Shown in pieces: positions 1 through 8,945 of a DNA stretch of 64,000 bases. Where the stretch lies: positions 1 through 64,000 of the forward strand of contig JAXGXQ010000004.1 in NCBI GenBank assembly GCA_040772685.1. Direction: 5' to 3'. The stretch is from JAXGXQ01 sp040772685. GTDB lineage: Bacteria; Bacillota; Clostridia; Saccharofermentanales; UBA5734. The number at the start of each line of letters is the position of its first letter. Position 1 is the first letter of the stretch. The notes below the pieces were generated by a model. The model saw only the letters and a list, made by a program, of their open reading frames with translations, ran no database searches and had not been told where the DNA came from. The position numbers were made by a program, and so were the translations under genes.

Positions 1-1
1 C

Positions 2-2479
2 CGGGTTGTGGCTTGCATTTTGATCGCCGCGCTTTCAATTTCAGCTGCATTCAAGCTATCGAAAACTCCCCCAGGTGTTATTCCGTCTCCTGCCATTTCC
101 GATAAAACAACCTTGCCAACCAAGAATGTGTCAACCGGCAATCTGCCGGTGTATACAGCGGAGGAATTCGCAAGGGCGCCTGCAGAAAAAGCGACCGTAT
201 CGCCCGAGGCCTGTGTCGCCACTCTTGGTTCTGTTGTTGTCAACTTTGACACCTGGAACCTCAGCGGCGAGGATGAGGTGGTCGTCAAAAGGCTTCCGCA
301 GAAGTCCGTTGCGGAGTTGGGTACTACCATATCCGGATATGACCTGTCGCTTGGATCAGGGCAAAGCGAATTTTTGACATCGGTCGCGGTGACGATACCC
401 AATACAACCAGCAAGGATGAAGATGGCAGTGTCATGTTTTTCGACGAAGATACTGCCACATGGGAATTTGTCAGCCACGATTTATCCGAAGACGGAAAAA
501 GCTACACGGTGTATATGCCGCACTTCAGCGTGATTGCTGAAAAAAAGGTGAAAAAGTACATCGGAACGGAAAATGACATACGGTCAACGAGTGACCTTGA
601 TACCCAGGGCAGCCTGTATCAGTACATGTCTTTCACATCGCTCGACGGCAGTACGATCCCGCTCGAAAGCCGACATGTCTATTTAAGCGAGCAAAACTTT
701 CGAAAATTATTCAGCAGCATTGATACAGATGAACTGACAAAACTGCTTAAACGCGCAGAACTTCCATCACAAGACGCCTTAGCCTTTGCCCTCGGGACGC
801 TCAACAATGCACACTCGCTTGCTGAAGGCGCCGTACTGCTAGGTCGATTGGATGCGGCGCTCTCGGCAGCCGCAAAAATTCGACTGGACGGCAGCATGGC
901 GGGGTTCGGCACGTTGCTGACGGTGGGGCGCATCGCCTATCAAGCCAATAAGGGCGGTAGTTTTGCAGCTATCCTTCTGGAGAACAAATATAACATCCTC
1001 GAAGGCATGCTCGGAGGGCTTGCCTACGGAGCAAGCTATGTCGGTGCCACAGCAGCTTCGACTTTGTTTTCGGTCGCTGCGATTGCGGTGTTTGCCTGGT
1101 CTTTGGTAATGGGATATATAGAATCGGTTACAGAATACGAATCGCTGGAAGAGCATGCTTACCGCTTTTTCCTGGATCTCAAACGGCCCCGATTCAGCAT
1201 GTCCACGCTGCAGGTAGGGCGAAACGGTGACTTTGAGCTTGGAATAAACGGGGAGAACTTCGCAAAAGCTCTGAAAGCCATTTATAGCACCTATGAAGAC
1301 AAGCCAAAGGAACTGGACGCAGCAGTATCACAGTTCTATAGCGATTTCGCCTACTTGTTCTGGAACGGGTTGACCGAAGCGGAGCGCGACGAGTTTTGCT
1401 ATCGGGAATACCAGAATTCGCCGTTCAGCCGGTACGAATGGCATGACCCATCCCGGGAAACCATTGACCGTTATGCACAGAAGGTGATCGCGCGGGCTGT
1501 GTCGGAAAGCGAGCCTATCTTGAGAGCTTTTGCCCGCGACGCGCTTGCGGATATGTATAACAAACTGTACAACACCTTAAAGCGCGATGTTGAGCCATAT
1601 CTGAACGAAAAGCTGACGTTCATCGTCAAGGACAAGGGGCTGACGGACAAAGAGACCTTCGATGATTCGCCATACGCAGCCCATGAGATCCGTTTTGCTG
1701 ATAAAACTGCGCCGCAGTTTACGCCTCGCTTTGTCGACCCGGCAGCTTATACCGATGAAAAACTGAATCCGCGCGTACGTAAAGACTCCGACATAATATT
1801 TGAATGCACGCTGTACCATTACATCATGATGGGGTGTCCCACACGTTTGACTTTTGCCGGCGAGCCGGATGAGGATCTTCCCGAAGTAACTATCGATTTT
1901 ACGGTGGACAGCAAAGACATATACGTGGAGATAGAACGAACGAAAAAACCTGCCGCACCCATCCGAAGTTTTTCAGCGGTGAAAGAGCCGGAACTCAAAG
2001 AATGGCAGAATAGTGCGGATTACGTGTTGATCAGGATGGCGCTCCGTTCGGCAGGAGAAATCAGGATCAACCCTGTCAAAGAGGATTTATACACCTTTGC
2101 GATACCAGCTTTCAGTAACAGCTACACAAGCATTATTGAAATTGCAGGTTCGGACCCGGCCGACAACACGTATACGTTGACATCGACTGCTGCGGTTTTC
2201 GAGGGAACATTATTGGACAATGGGGCCCTAATGTTCAAGTTGGTTTCGGGTGGAGATGTGACGATCAAAAACGTTGACCGTCTGCGTGATAAAACTTCAT
2301 TATGGCAATCAAAGAACACCGCTTGCACCATCATGCTTTACCCGAAATATGGCGATGAAGGCGCATTACTGCGCTATTCACTCGGATATGATGAATTTGA
2401 CTCCTATTATGGTGATTCATCCATTCACAGCGTTGACGAAGGCGAAGAGAAAATCAGCGTCACGGGGGGCAAACCATGA
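2..2479 (+). CDS. Large membrane-anchored extracytoplasmic protein, 5' end outside window
   Basis: The reading frame is open to the left edge, so the first visible GTG (position 8) is probably internal. The first residues form a hydrophobic stretch (ACILIAALSISAAF) that looks like the end of a signal or anchor helix, followed by a Thr/Pro-rich linker. Around residues 60-180 there is a beta-rich segment ending in VYMPHFSVIAEKK, which resembles the ZU5/Ig-like modules found before surface repeats. Residues 300-375 hold Gly/Ala-rich hydrophobic helices, one a likely membrane-active segment (AASTLFSVAAIAVFAWSLVMGYI). The rest is charged and soluble-looking with no enzyme motif that I recognise. 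The stop overlaps the next gene by four bases (ATGA), so the two are probably co-translated. Function unknown; an envelope or exported role is inferred. Confidence 0.75.
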   Translation, partial: RVVACILIAALSISAAFKLSKTPPGVIPSPAISDKTTLPTKNVSTGNLPVYTAEEFARAPAEKATVSPEACVATLGSVVVNFDTWNLSGEDEVVVKRLPQKSVAELGTTISGYDLSLGSGQSEFLTSVAVTIPNTTSKDEDGSVMFFDEDTATWEFVSHDLSEDGKSYTVYMPHFSVIAEKKVKKYIGTENDIRSTSDLDTQGSLYQYMSFTSLDGSTIPLESRHVYLSEQNFRKLFSSIDTDELTKLLKRAELPSQDALAFALGTLNNAHSLAEGAVLLGRLDAALSAAAKIRLDGSMAGFGTLLTVGRIAYQANKGGSFAAILLENKYNILEGMLGGLAYGASYVGATAASTLFSVAAIAVFAWSLVMGYIESVTEYESLEEHAYRFFLDLKRPRFSMSTLQVGRNGDFELGINGENFAKALKAIYSTYEDKPKELDAAVSQFYSDFAYLFWNGLTEAERDEFCYREYQNSPFSRYEWHDPSRETIDRYAQKVIARAVSESEPILRAFARDALADMYNKLYNTLKRDVEPYLNEKLTFIVKDKGLTDKETFDDSPYAAHEIRFADKTAPQFTPRFVDPAAYTDEKLNPRVRKDSDIIFECTLYHYIMMGCPTRLTFAGEPDEDLPEVTIDFTVDSKDIYVEIERTKKPAAPIRSFSAVKEPELKEWQNSADYVLIRMALRSAGEIRINPVKEDLYTFAIPAFSNSYTSIIEIAGSDPADNTYTLTSTAAVFEGTLLDNGALMFKLVSGGDVTIKNVDRLRDKTSLWQSKNTACTIMLYPKYGDEGALLRYSLGYDEFDSYYGDSSIHSVDEGEEKISVTGGKP

Positions 2480-3405
2480 AGCCGAAAATCAAGTTCGGGG
2501 CGTTCGATGGTGTCTTGATCCTGTTACTGGTTGCCGCCATCGCGGTGAACGTCTGGGCGTATACCAGGTCTGAACCGGTCGCGGAACAGCCGACGTACGG
2601 AAAAGAATCGTCGGCTGGAACTACCGTACCCACGCGCACAACTGCGCCCGCAAAAACCACGCTTCCCATTCGGCAAACAACAAAGACAATGCCTTACCTT
2701 GTAGACGGCGACGAAGGCGTATACACAGGCGAGATCGCAGCTGGGAAGCCTGAAGGATCTGGTGAGTTCCAAACAAGCGATACGGCATGGTCATATGATG
2801 GTGACTGGCACAATGGGTTGATGCATGGCGAGGGTACTCTGACCTATCCGGATTCCGTCTTCAAAGGCACATTTTCGGCAGGAATAATGAATGGCGAATT
2901 CTTGGTATATTCGGAAAAGGCGCTGCGTTATCGCGGCACCATTGTTGCTGGCAAACTTAACGGCCAGGGTGCGCTTTACACCACCACGGGCACACTGATC
3001 TATGAAGGGTCTTTTAGCAATGACATGCTGGACGAAAGCGCAGCCAATCGCACGGCTCGCGGTGAAGCTTTTGCGGTAGACTGCCAGGACATGAGTCCGA
3101 CTCTTTATGACTCCGTCATGGCCGCCGGGAATAATCCACCGGGAACGCGGGTGCATGTATGGGGTTCGCCGCTTGGCTTGAGTGAGCAAACCGCGAGCGG
3201 AACGATCATAATTGCCCACAAGGATGATACTGATTATCCCATAGCGCTTTCCTATCGCTATGGCGTCAATGAATCAAAAGTTACCGGAGCCTCTGCCATC
3301 GAGGCGTGGGGTGTGGTCACAGGTATCTTTGTATATGATGAACAGGACGGCTTCGAGTCAATCTGCCCACTGATCGAGGTTGTCTATTTACAAAGAGCTG
3401 AATGA
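2476..3405 (+). CDS. Membrane-anchored MORN-repeat protein
   Basis: A 309-residue protein with an N-terminal hydrophobic helix (VLILLLVAAIAVNVWAY, about residues 14-30), a Thr-rich linker, then several MORN-type repeats at about residues 78-185. The repeats show the YxGxxxxGxxxGxG pattern, for example YTGEIAAGKPEGSGEF and YDGDWHNGLMHGEGTL, with at least four units. MORN repeats are short beta-hairpins often involved in membrane or protein contacts. The C-terminal 110 residues (from about DMSPTLYDSVMAAG) form a separate small beta-rich domain that I do not recognise. The start ATG overlaps the stop of the upstream gene, which suggests the two products work together at the cell surface. Confidence 0.75.
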   Translation: MKPKIKFGAFDGVLILLLVAAIAVNVWAYTRSEPVAEQPTYGKESSAGTTVPTRTTAPAKTTLPIRQTTKTMPYLVDGDEGVYTGEIAAGKPEGSGEFQTSDTAWSYDGDWHNGLMHGEGTLTYPDSVFKGTFSAGIMNGEFLVYSEKALRYRGTIVAGKLNGQGALYTTTGTLIYEGSFSNDMLDESAANRTARGEAFAVDCQDMSPTLYDSVMAAGNNPPGTRVHVWGSPLGLSEQTASGTIIIAHKDDTDYPIALSYRYGVNESKVTGASAIEAWGVVTGIFVYDEQDGFESICPLIEVVYLQRAE

Positions 3406-3518
3406 TCAGGTGGTAATCAATTCCAAAATCATCCAGACAGGTGGGTTGATTGCTTTAAATCAAGGAATCATATGTTATGCTATTAGTAATATTTTAATTT
3501 TTCACGAGGTGTTGAGTT

Positions 3519-4376
3519 ATGGATCTAACAGCTCTTGATTATCTGAGAGCTTTCGGTTTGACTGCTTTTGCCGGGCTTTCAACGGGAATCGGCGCATTAG
3601 TTGTGTTTCGCAAAAAACCTATTAATCAGCATTTAATTTCTGGCTCTCTTGGTTTTTCTGCCGGTGTAATGATATATATTTCATTTGTTGAGATGTTGAG
3701 AGGATCATTCGATACACTCAATAATATTTATGGTGAGCGCGGTGATCTTTTTGCTGTAATGGCTTTTTTCGCCGGCATTCTTTTCAGTATGTTGATTGAT
3801 ATCCTGATACCTGAAGCTGAAAACCCCCATGAGATGCGCGGCGTAGAGGAAGTAAGCTACGACCCTCATATTGAGGAACAGCCTGAAGCTTCCAGTGTCA
3901 GCGTTGTCGAGCGAAAATACGGCAATCACCAGCTGAAACGGGTTGGTCTTGTCTCTGCTATTGCTATTATGACGCACAACTTGCCCGAGGGGCTTGCCAC
4001 TTTTATGGGAGCACTTGTTGATCCTGCTTTAGGCGTCAGTATAGCAATCGCCGTAGCTATCCATAACATCCCGGAAGGAATCGCGGTGGCTGTTCCACTC
4101 TATGCCGGAACCGGAGACAAGTGGAAGTCCTTCCTGGTGGCGTTATTTTCCGGTTTAGCTGAACCTGTCGGTGCCCTGATTGGCTTTTTGGTTTTTCGCC
4201 CGTTTCTTAATGAAGCTCTTATGGGCTTAGTTTTCGCCGCCGTTGCCGGCATTATGGTTTATATCTCGCTGGATGAGCTCTTGCCCTCAGCTGAAAAGCA
4301 AGGCGATCATCATATTGTAATTGGCGGCCTGATTGCAGGTATGGCAATTATGGCAATTTCGTTGCTGATTCTCTAA
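3519..4376 (+). CDS. zupT: ZIP family divalent metal transporter (ZupT-like)
   Basis: A 285-residue polytopic membrane protein of the ZIP family, which imports zinc and other divalent metals. The two signature helices are clear: MTHNLPEGLATF (about residue 151) and IHNIPEGIAVAVPLY (about residue 183); their His, Asn and Glu side chains line the metal site in ZIP proteins. A variable cytoplasmic loop (about residues 105-145) is rich in Glu and has few His. Length matches the bacterial ZupT group. The ATG is preceded by a CGAGGTG ribosome binding site. It is separated from the upstream MORN gene by 113 bases and stands alone. Substrate choice among Zn, Fe and Mn cannot be read from sequence. 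Confidence 0.9.
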   Translation: MDLTALDYLRAFGLTAFAGLSTGIGALVVFRKKPINQHLISGSLGFSAGVMIYISFVEMLRGSFDTLNNIYGERGDLFAVMAFFAGILFSMLIDILIPEAENPHEMRGVEEVSYDPHIEEQPEASSVSVVERKYGNHQLKRVGLVSAIAIMTHNLPEGLATFMGALVDPALGVSIAIAVAIHNIPEGIAVAVPLYAGTGDKWKSFLVALFSGLAEPVGALIGFLVFRPFLNEALMGLVFAAVAGIMVYISLDELLPSAEKQGDHHIVIGGLIAGMAIMAISLLIL

Positions 4377-4467
4377 CTTGTTTGACTGTTCGCAACAATA
4401 CGTAACATTTCTCTTCATGAGTTTAAAATAATGATATTATAGTGCCTTGCAAATAGAAGGGGCAGGC

Positions 4468-6285
4468 ATGGAAGAAAATAGTAATCATAAAAATATTACT
4501 CATGAAACTGAAACAAGTGATAATTATGATTCTCTGGTAAATATCAGTCATGAGATCCGGACTCCACTAAACGCGATAATTTGTTATGCTCATTTACTGC
4601 ACCAAGAAGCGCAGACTGCTATACAGTTGGATCACAGCAGCAAATTACTGCAAACGGCAAATCATTTACAGGCTCTGATCAATAATTATTTAGACTTGTC
4701 AAAGCTGGAAGCCGGAGGTACAAAGCTTGAAAAGAGAAGCTTTAACCCGGCACAGGTTGCTGAAAGAGTGTGTTCAATGCTGGCCGGTCTGGCAGCGGCA
4801 AAATCACTGGAACTCAGCCTGAACATTAAAGAACTGCCGTTAATGGTTTGTGGTGATGAAACTCGTCTCTCGCAAATTTTGATTAATATTCTCAGTAATG
4901 CCATTAAGTTCACTTCAGTCGGCAAAATTACAGTAAACTGCAGCGTCGCGAGTCGTTCTGCAGACAATGCCAGATTGCGTTTTGAAATAATTGACAGCGG
5001 TATCGGCCTTACTCCTGAACAGATAAGCAGTTTGTTTGCTGACTACAAGCAGGCGACAGAATCCACAACGCGAATTTTTGGCGGTACAGGGTTGGGGCTG
5101 GCGATTAGCAAACGGCTGGTCGATTTGATGGCAGGTTCAATCGGTGTTCAGAGCGTCGTTAATCAAGGCAGCACCTTTTGGCTGGAGATTCCTTTCCTGC
5201 TTGGCTCTCAGCCACAGACTCCGGCAGAAGATAATCTTAACCAGAAAAATCTGCAAAACTCGGCTGTACTTGGCAAATTGCTGTTGCACCGCGGCTATAC
5301 CCGCATATTAGTAGTTGAGGACAGTGACAGCAACCGGGAAGTAATCTCACACCTGCTTAATTATCGCGGCCTTCAGGTTCAGACTGCTACCAACGGTCGA
5401 ACTGCTGTCGAAATGGTTTCCAAGTCAACTTTCAATTTGATTTTAATGGATATAAGACTGCCTGTAATGGATGGCTGGCAGACCGCACGCGCTATTCGTT
5501 CATTTAGCAACTACGCTCAAGTTCCGATTATTGCCCTTACTGCTTGTGCTTGTACTCAAATTCTCAAATCAGCATTAGTGGCCTGTATGAATGACTATAT
5601 TGCCAAGCCGATTGACCCGGATGTCCTTTATAGTATCCTGATTAAATGGCTAAACAAAGATTGCTCACACAACAAATCAAATCAGGCTGGCGGCCATTGT
5701 TGTAAAAACCTGGCAACGCAATCAGCTCAACGTTGTTGTCAGGCACAGGCTCATCAATCCAAAACAGCTGGAATGGCAGCTAGAGGATTAAGCAATCCAG
5801 AATTTCTTGCAGCAGCCAAGTCTGTTGCCGGTTTAGATGCACAAGCCGGACTATACTGCCTCCAGTACAATTTGCCTCTCTATAAAGAGTTACTGAACGC
5901 TTTCAGGGAACGCCATAAGACTGATGGTGAAAGCATGGAAGCGGCACTGCGTAATCGCGAATATAAGGCTTTATTAAGGCTCTCTCACACCCTGAAAGGT
6001 GTGAGCGGCAGCCTCGGTGTGGTTCGGGTTCAATCCCTCGCCACCCGGATTCAGGATTTAACCAGTCAGATTGCGAATTATGAGCAAGTAAACAAACCGA
6101 CAAATAGTGACAATAACCGCCATCAGTCTACTTTAGCGGATTCAACGCCACTTAATGAGCGACAATTACCTGAACCAATCGCAGAAACGAACAGACTTCT
6201 GCAGGAATCAATAACTGAACTCACAACGCATCTGCACCAATTATGTGACAACCTGCAGCAGTTTCTGCATGACAAGACCGATTAG
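4468..6285 (+). CDS. Soluble hybrid histidine kinase (HisKA-HATPase-REC-HPt)
   Basis: I chose ATG 4468 because it follows AGAAGGGGCAGG; a TTG at 4447 would add seven residues. The 605-residue product begins almost directly with the H box NISHEIRTPLNAI (phosphoacceptor His28). Next come a HATPase domain with the N box ILINILSNAIKF and the G boxes DSGIGL and GGTGLGLAISKRL, then a receiver domain (RILVVEDSDSNREV; phosphoacceptor Asp328 in LMDIRLPVMDG; conserved Lys in YIAKPID), then an HPt domain with LSHTLKGVSG (His507). No transmembrane helix or recognisable sensor domain precedes the kinase, so the input must come from a partner or from the linker. The domain order is that of a full His-Asp-His phosphorelay in one chain. 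No response regulator gene is adjacent, so the output is unknown. Confidence 0.92.
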   Translation: MEENSNHKNITHETETSDNYDSLVNISHEIRTPLNAIICYAHLLHQEAQTAIQLDHSSKLLQTANHLQALINNYLDLSKLEAGGTKLEKRSFNPAQVAERVCSMLAGLAAAKSLELSLNIKELPLMVCGDETRLSQILINILSNAIKFTSVGKITVNCSVASRSADNARLRFEIIDSGIGLTPEQISSLFADYKQATESTTRIFGGTGLGLAISKRLVDLMAGSIGVQSVVNQGSTFWLEIPFLLGSQPQTPAEDNLNQKNLQNSAVLGKLLLHRGYTRILVVEDSDSNREVISHLLNYRGLQVQTATNGRTAVEMVSKSTFNLILMDIRLPVMDGWQTARAIRSFSNYAQVPIIALTACACTQILKSALVACMNDYIAKPIDPDVLYSILIKWLNKDCSHNKSNQAGGHCCKNLATQSAQRCCQAQAHQSKTAGMAARGLSNPEFLAAAKSVAGLDAQAGLYCLQYNLPLYKELLNAFRERHKTDGESMEAALRNREYKALLRLSHTLKGVSGSLGVVRVQSLATRIQDLTSQIANYEQVNKPTNSDNNRHQSTLADSTPLNERQLPEPIAETNRLLQESITELTTHLHQLCDNLQQFLHDKTD

Positions 6286-6319
6286 CAATAAGACAATTAC
6301 TGAAAATGATTAACAATGA

Positions 6320-6361
6320 TAAAAAAGCGCCCGCTTCCAGAAAGCAGGCGCCAATTTTTTC
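6320..6361. terminator. Bidirectional rho-independent terminator
   Basis: A 10-bp stem with one mismatch (GCGCCCGCTT / AAGCAGGCGC) lies between the convergent kinase and dehydrogenase genes. It is flanked by an A-run on the left and a T-run on the right, so it can stop transcription from both sides. Confidence 0.85.
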
Positions 6362-6398
6362 GGTTAAATGCAAGTGCTTACATTAGTTAACCCACAAA

Positions 6399-7421
6399 TT
6401 ACCAGGTAACAACAACTTTAATGTGTTCATTCGGACCACTGGTCAGATACTGGAACATCTCGTTTGCTTCCGAGAGCGGGATTTCAGCGGTTACGAGCGG
6501 TGAAAGGTCAAATTTACCGTCTACCATCAGGTTCATGGCATCACTAAAATCTTTAACGGTATAAATATAATTGCCTTTGATGATCAGCTCACGCACCACA
6601 ACTTCCTGCATGTTGATATTAATCATCTGGTCGGAATTGCCAACCCAGACTGCTGTACCTTTGTTCTTGAGGTAATTGATCGATTGTTGTGCTGTCGGGC
6701 TAATGCCTACAGCTTCAATGGTTATATCAACTTTATCACTGCCGATATAGGCTTTCAGCTGCTCGCCGATATCACCTTTGGCGCCGTTGACAACATAGTC
6801 AGCACCTAGCCGCAGAGCCAGATCCAGCCGCTTTTCAATGACATCACTGACGATCAGATCCTTGGCGCCAAAATGGCGGGCTATCATCATGACCAGTAGA
6901 CCAATTGGTCCTGAGCCGATGACCATTACCGATTTTCCTTCCAGCGGCAGTGCCTGAGTGACTGCCCGATAAGCAACCGCAAACGGCTCGACCAGCGCGC
7001 CCTGGGTGTAGGTCATGCCTTCAGGCATAGGCAGAACCAGTCTTTCTTCAAGGTTAATATAATCTGCCAGAGTGCCGTTTTCACTAAGCACGCCGAGGAA
7101 AGTACGGTTAGGGCAAATGTTTTCCAAATGCTGCTCACAATATTCGCAATGACCGCAGTATTTTACCGGGAAAACTACAACCCGGTCACCAACTTTGACT
7201 TTGGTGACGCCTTCACCAATCTCCACTACTTCACCGGCAGATTCATGGCCCATGATCATTGGAGCTGTGCGCCGACCGGTTGTCCCCATATAACCGTGTG
7301 AGTCGGAGCCACAAATGCCGGTTGCGCGCATGGCAACCCGGACTTCACCTTTTTTGGGGGCCTCGTCCGGTACTTCTTGCAGCTCCATATGTTTGGGACC
7401 CAGATACATCAATGCTTTCAT
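6399..7421 (-). CDS. Zinc-dependent medium-chain alcohol/polyol dehydrogenase
   Basis: A 340-residue member of the zinc MDR superfamily. The catalytic-zinc region is seen in ATGICGSDSHGYMG and GHESAGEVVEIG. The four structural-zinc cysteines lie in YCGHCEYCEQHLENICPN. The Rossmann NAD(P) site is VIGSGPIGLLVMMIARHFGA (about residues 167-186), followed by a conserved Asp in IVSDVIEKR that suggests NAD preference. Overall pattern and length fit the sorbitol / threonine / galactitol-phosphate dehydrogenase branch, but the substrate is not decidable. The ATG has AGGAGG upstream on the minus strand. It is divergent from the MFS transporter, so both may serve uptake and oxidation of a polyol, which is an inference from position only. 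Confidence 0.88.
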   Translation of the reverse strand: MKALMYLGPKHMELQEVPDEAPKKGEVRVAMRATGICGSDSHGYMGTTGRRTAPMIMGHESAGEVVEIGEGVTKVKVGDRVVVFPVKYCGHCEYCEQHLENICPNRTFLGVLSENGTLADYINLEERLVLPMPEGMTYTQGALVEPFAVAYRAVTQALPLEGKSVMVIGSGPIGLLVMMIARHFGAKDLIVSDVIEKRLDLALRLGADYVVNGAKGDIGEQLKAYIGSDKVDITIEAVGISPTAQQSINYLKNKGTAVWVGNSDQMININMQEVVVRELIIKGNYIYTVKDFSDAMNLMVDGKFDLSPLVTAEIPLSEANEMFQYLTSGPNEHIKVVVTW

Positions 7422-7548
7422 ATTTTTCCTCCTGATTTTACTTTTTCACTTCGAAAAACTTGCAGTGACAGTACAAACACTAAACAAATCCATTACCATT
7501 ATAAACTCCCCACAGATAATTTGCGACTTGGTCATAAGTGCTTGTAAA

Positions 7549-7557
7549 TGCTAGAAT
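7549..7557 (+). promoter_or_regulatory. Extended -10 promoter element before the MFS gene
   Basis: TGCTAGAAT, an extended -10 (TGn plus hexamer), lies about 43 bases before the TTG start. A weak TTGGTC (7528-7533) is placed 18 bases upstream as -35. Confidence 0.5.
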
Positions 7558-7599
7558 TGAATCTGTTGCAGGTAAAACGGTAATATTGAGGGAAATGAC

Positions 7600-8775
7600 T
7601 TGAAGCTTTCACAAAATGCCCGGATTGTTCTTTATGGAACGATGACATTGTTCTTTTGGTTTGCCTTGTATGCTTTTGTTCCATATCTTTCAACCCATGC
7701 GTACAGTATGACAAGTAATACAGCCCTGATCGGGACGATGCTTGGAGCCTATGGCTGGGCCCAGATTTTATTTCGGATACCGATTGGAGTTATTTCGGAC
7801 CGGTATAATAACCGCCGGTTTTTTATCCAAATAGGCTGTGCTTTGCTGCTTGTTTCAACTCTGGGGTTTTATTTCTCAAGTAATGTGTATTGGCTGATTT
7901 TCTTCCGTGCTGTTTCCGGAATCTCGGCCGCAGTCTGGGTTGTCATGTCTGTCCTTTTCGGAGGCTATTTTGCGCCGGAATACAGGGTAAAGGCTCTGAC
8001 AATACTCAATGCCTGCAACCTTTTCGGGCAAATGATCGCATCACTTATCGTTATCCCGGCTACGGCGAAATACGGGATCAGCTCCACATTCCTGATCGCT
8101 GCGGCCGGCGGTTTTATCGCGTTGCTGATCAGCTTCACATTAGAAGAGAAAAAGTTTGACCGGAAGCCTTTGTCGTTAAAGAGTTTGCTTGCGGTCGGCC
8201 GCTCAAAGTGGGTACTGATGATCAGCGCCATGTGTATTTTGTCTCAGCTGATGTTTTTCGCGACTACCTCGGGGTTTACCCCGCAATTGGCACTGGCGTT
8301 AGGTTCTGCCCCCAGTACTTTGGGCTGGATCCAATTAATTTCGACTGCCGGTGGAGCTGCGTTTTCTTTTCTTTCACCGCGTTTGTTTGTTGACCGTTTC
8401 GGCGCCCTCAATACGGTTGTTGTTCTGCTGGCCCTGCAAGCAGTCACCTGTCTGATTCAGCCTCTTGCAGGCACACTTAACCTGCTTTTGCTGATTGTCT
8501 TCGTCAATGGACTGGCACGCGGCACAGCTGTCTCCTTGATGCTTGGCTTAATTACCATGCCGTTCCCCTATGAAAAACAGGCTGCGGCAATGGGCTTCTA
8601 CCAGGCATTTTATGCCCTGGGCATCACCTTAGGTCCTACTATCGCAGGTGCTGCAATGAAAATCGGCGGTCTGGCTCGGGGCTTCTATGTGGTAGGATTG
8701 CTTGGTCTTATTGCACCTGTGATCGGTGTTTTTCTGATTCGTGAAAAAAAGGCTCTGTTGGAGGCTGTTGAGTAA
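7600..8775 (+). CDS. Major facilitator superfamily transporter
   Basis: A 391-residue protein with about twelve hydrophobic helices, the usual MFS size. The loop between helices 2 and 3 carries the family motif A in the form GVISDRYNNRR. The start is TTG, seven residues before NARIVLYG, chosen because GAGGGA lies six bases before it and the next in-frame ATG falls within the first helix. It is a general sugar/drug/metabolite MFS porter; I see no signature that fixes the substrate. It is divergent from the zinc dehydrogenase gene, sharing a 178-base control region. Confidence 0.88.
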   Translation: MKLSQNARIVLYGTMTLFFWFALYAFVPYLSTHAYSMTSNTALIGTMLGAYGWAQILFRIPIGVISDRYNNRRFFIQIGCALLLVSTLGFYFSSNVYWLIFFRAVSGISAAVWVVMSVLFGGYFAPEYRVKALTILNACNLFGQMIASLIVIPATAKYGISSTFLIAAAGGFIALLISFTLEEKKFDRKPLSLKSLLAVGRSKWVLMISAMCILSQLMFFATTSGFTPQLALALGSAPSTLGWIQLISTAGGAAFSFLSPRLFVDRFGALNTVVVLLALQAVTCLIQPLAGTLNLLLLIVFVNGLARGTAVSLMLGLITMPFPYEKQAAAMGFYQAFYALGITLGPTIAGAAMKIGGLARGFYVVGLLGLIAPVIGVFLIREKKALLEAVE

Positions 8776-8945
8776 TTGTAATAGCAAAACCTTTGGAGGC
8801 TGCTGCCTAATTAGTTGAAGCGGCAAAGCCTGAGGAATGTTAGTATTAATTCAGGTAATAAAGAAGAATTTTCGAAAATCAATGAGCACACCAAACCTGT
8901 CTGTAATCACGAGACGGCTGGTCGCAAACATGAAAGGGGCAGTAT

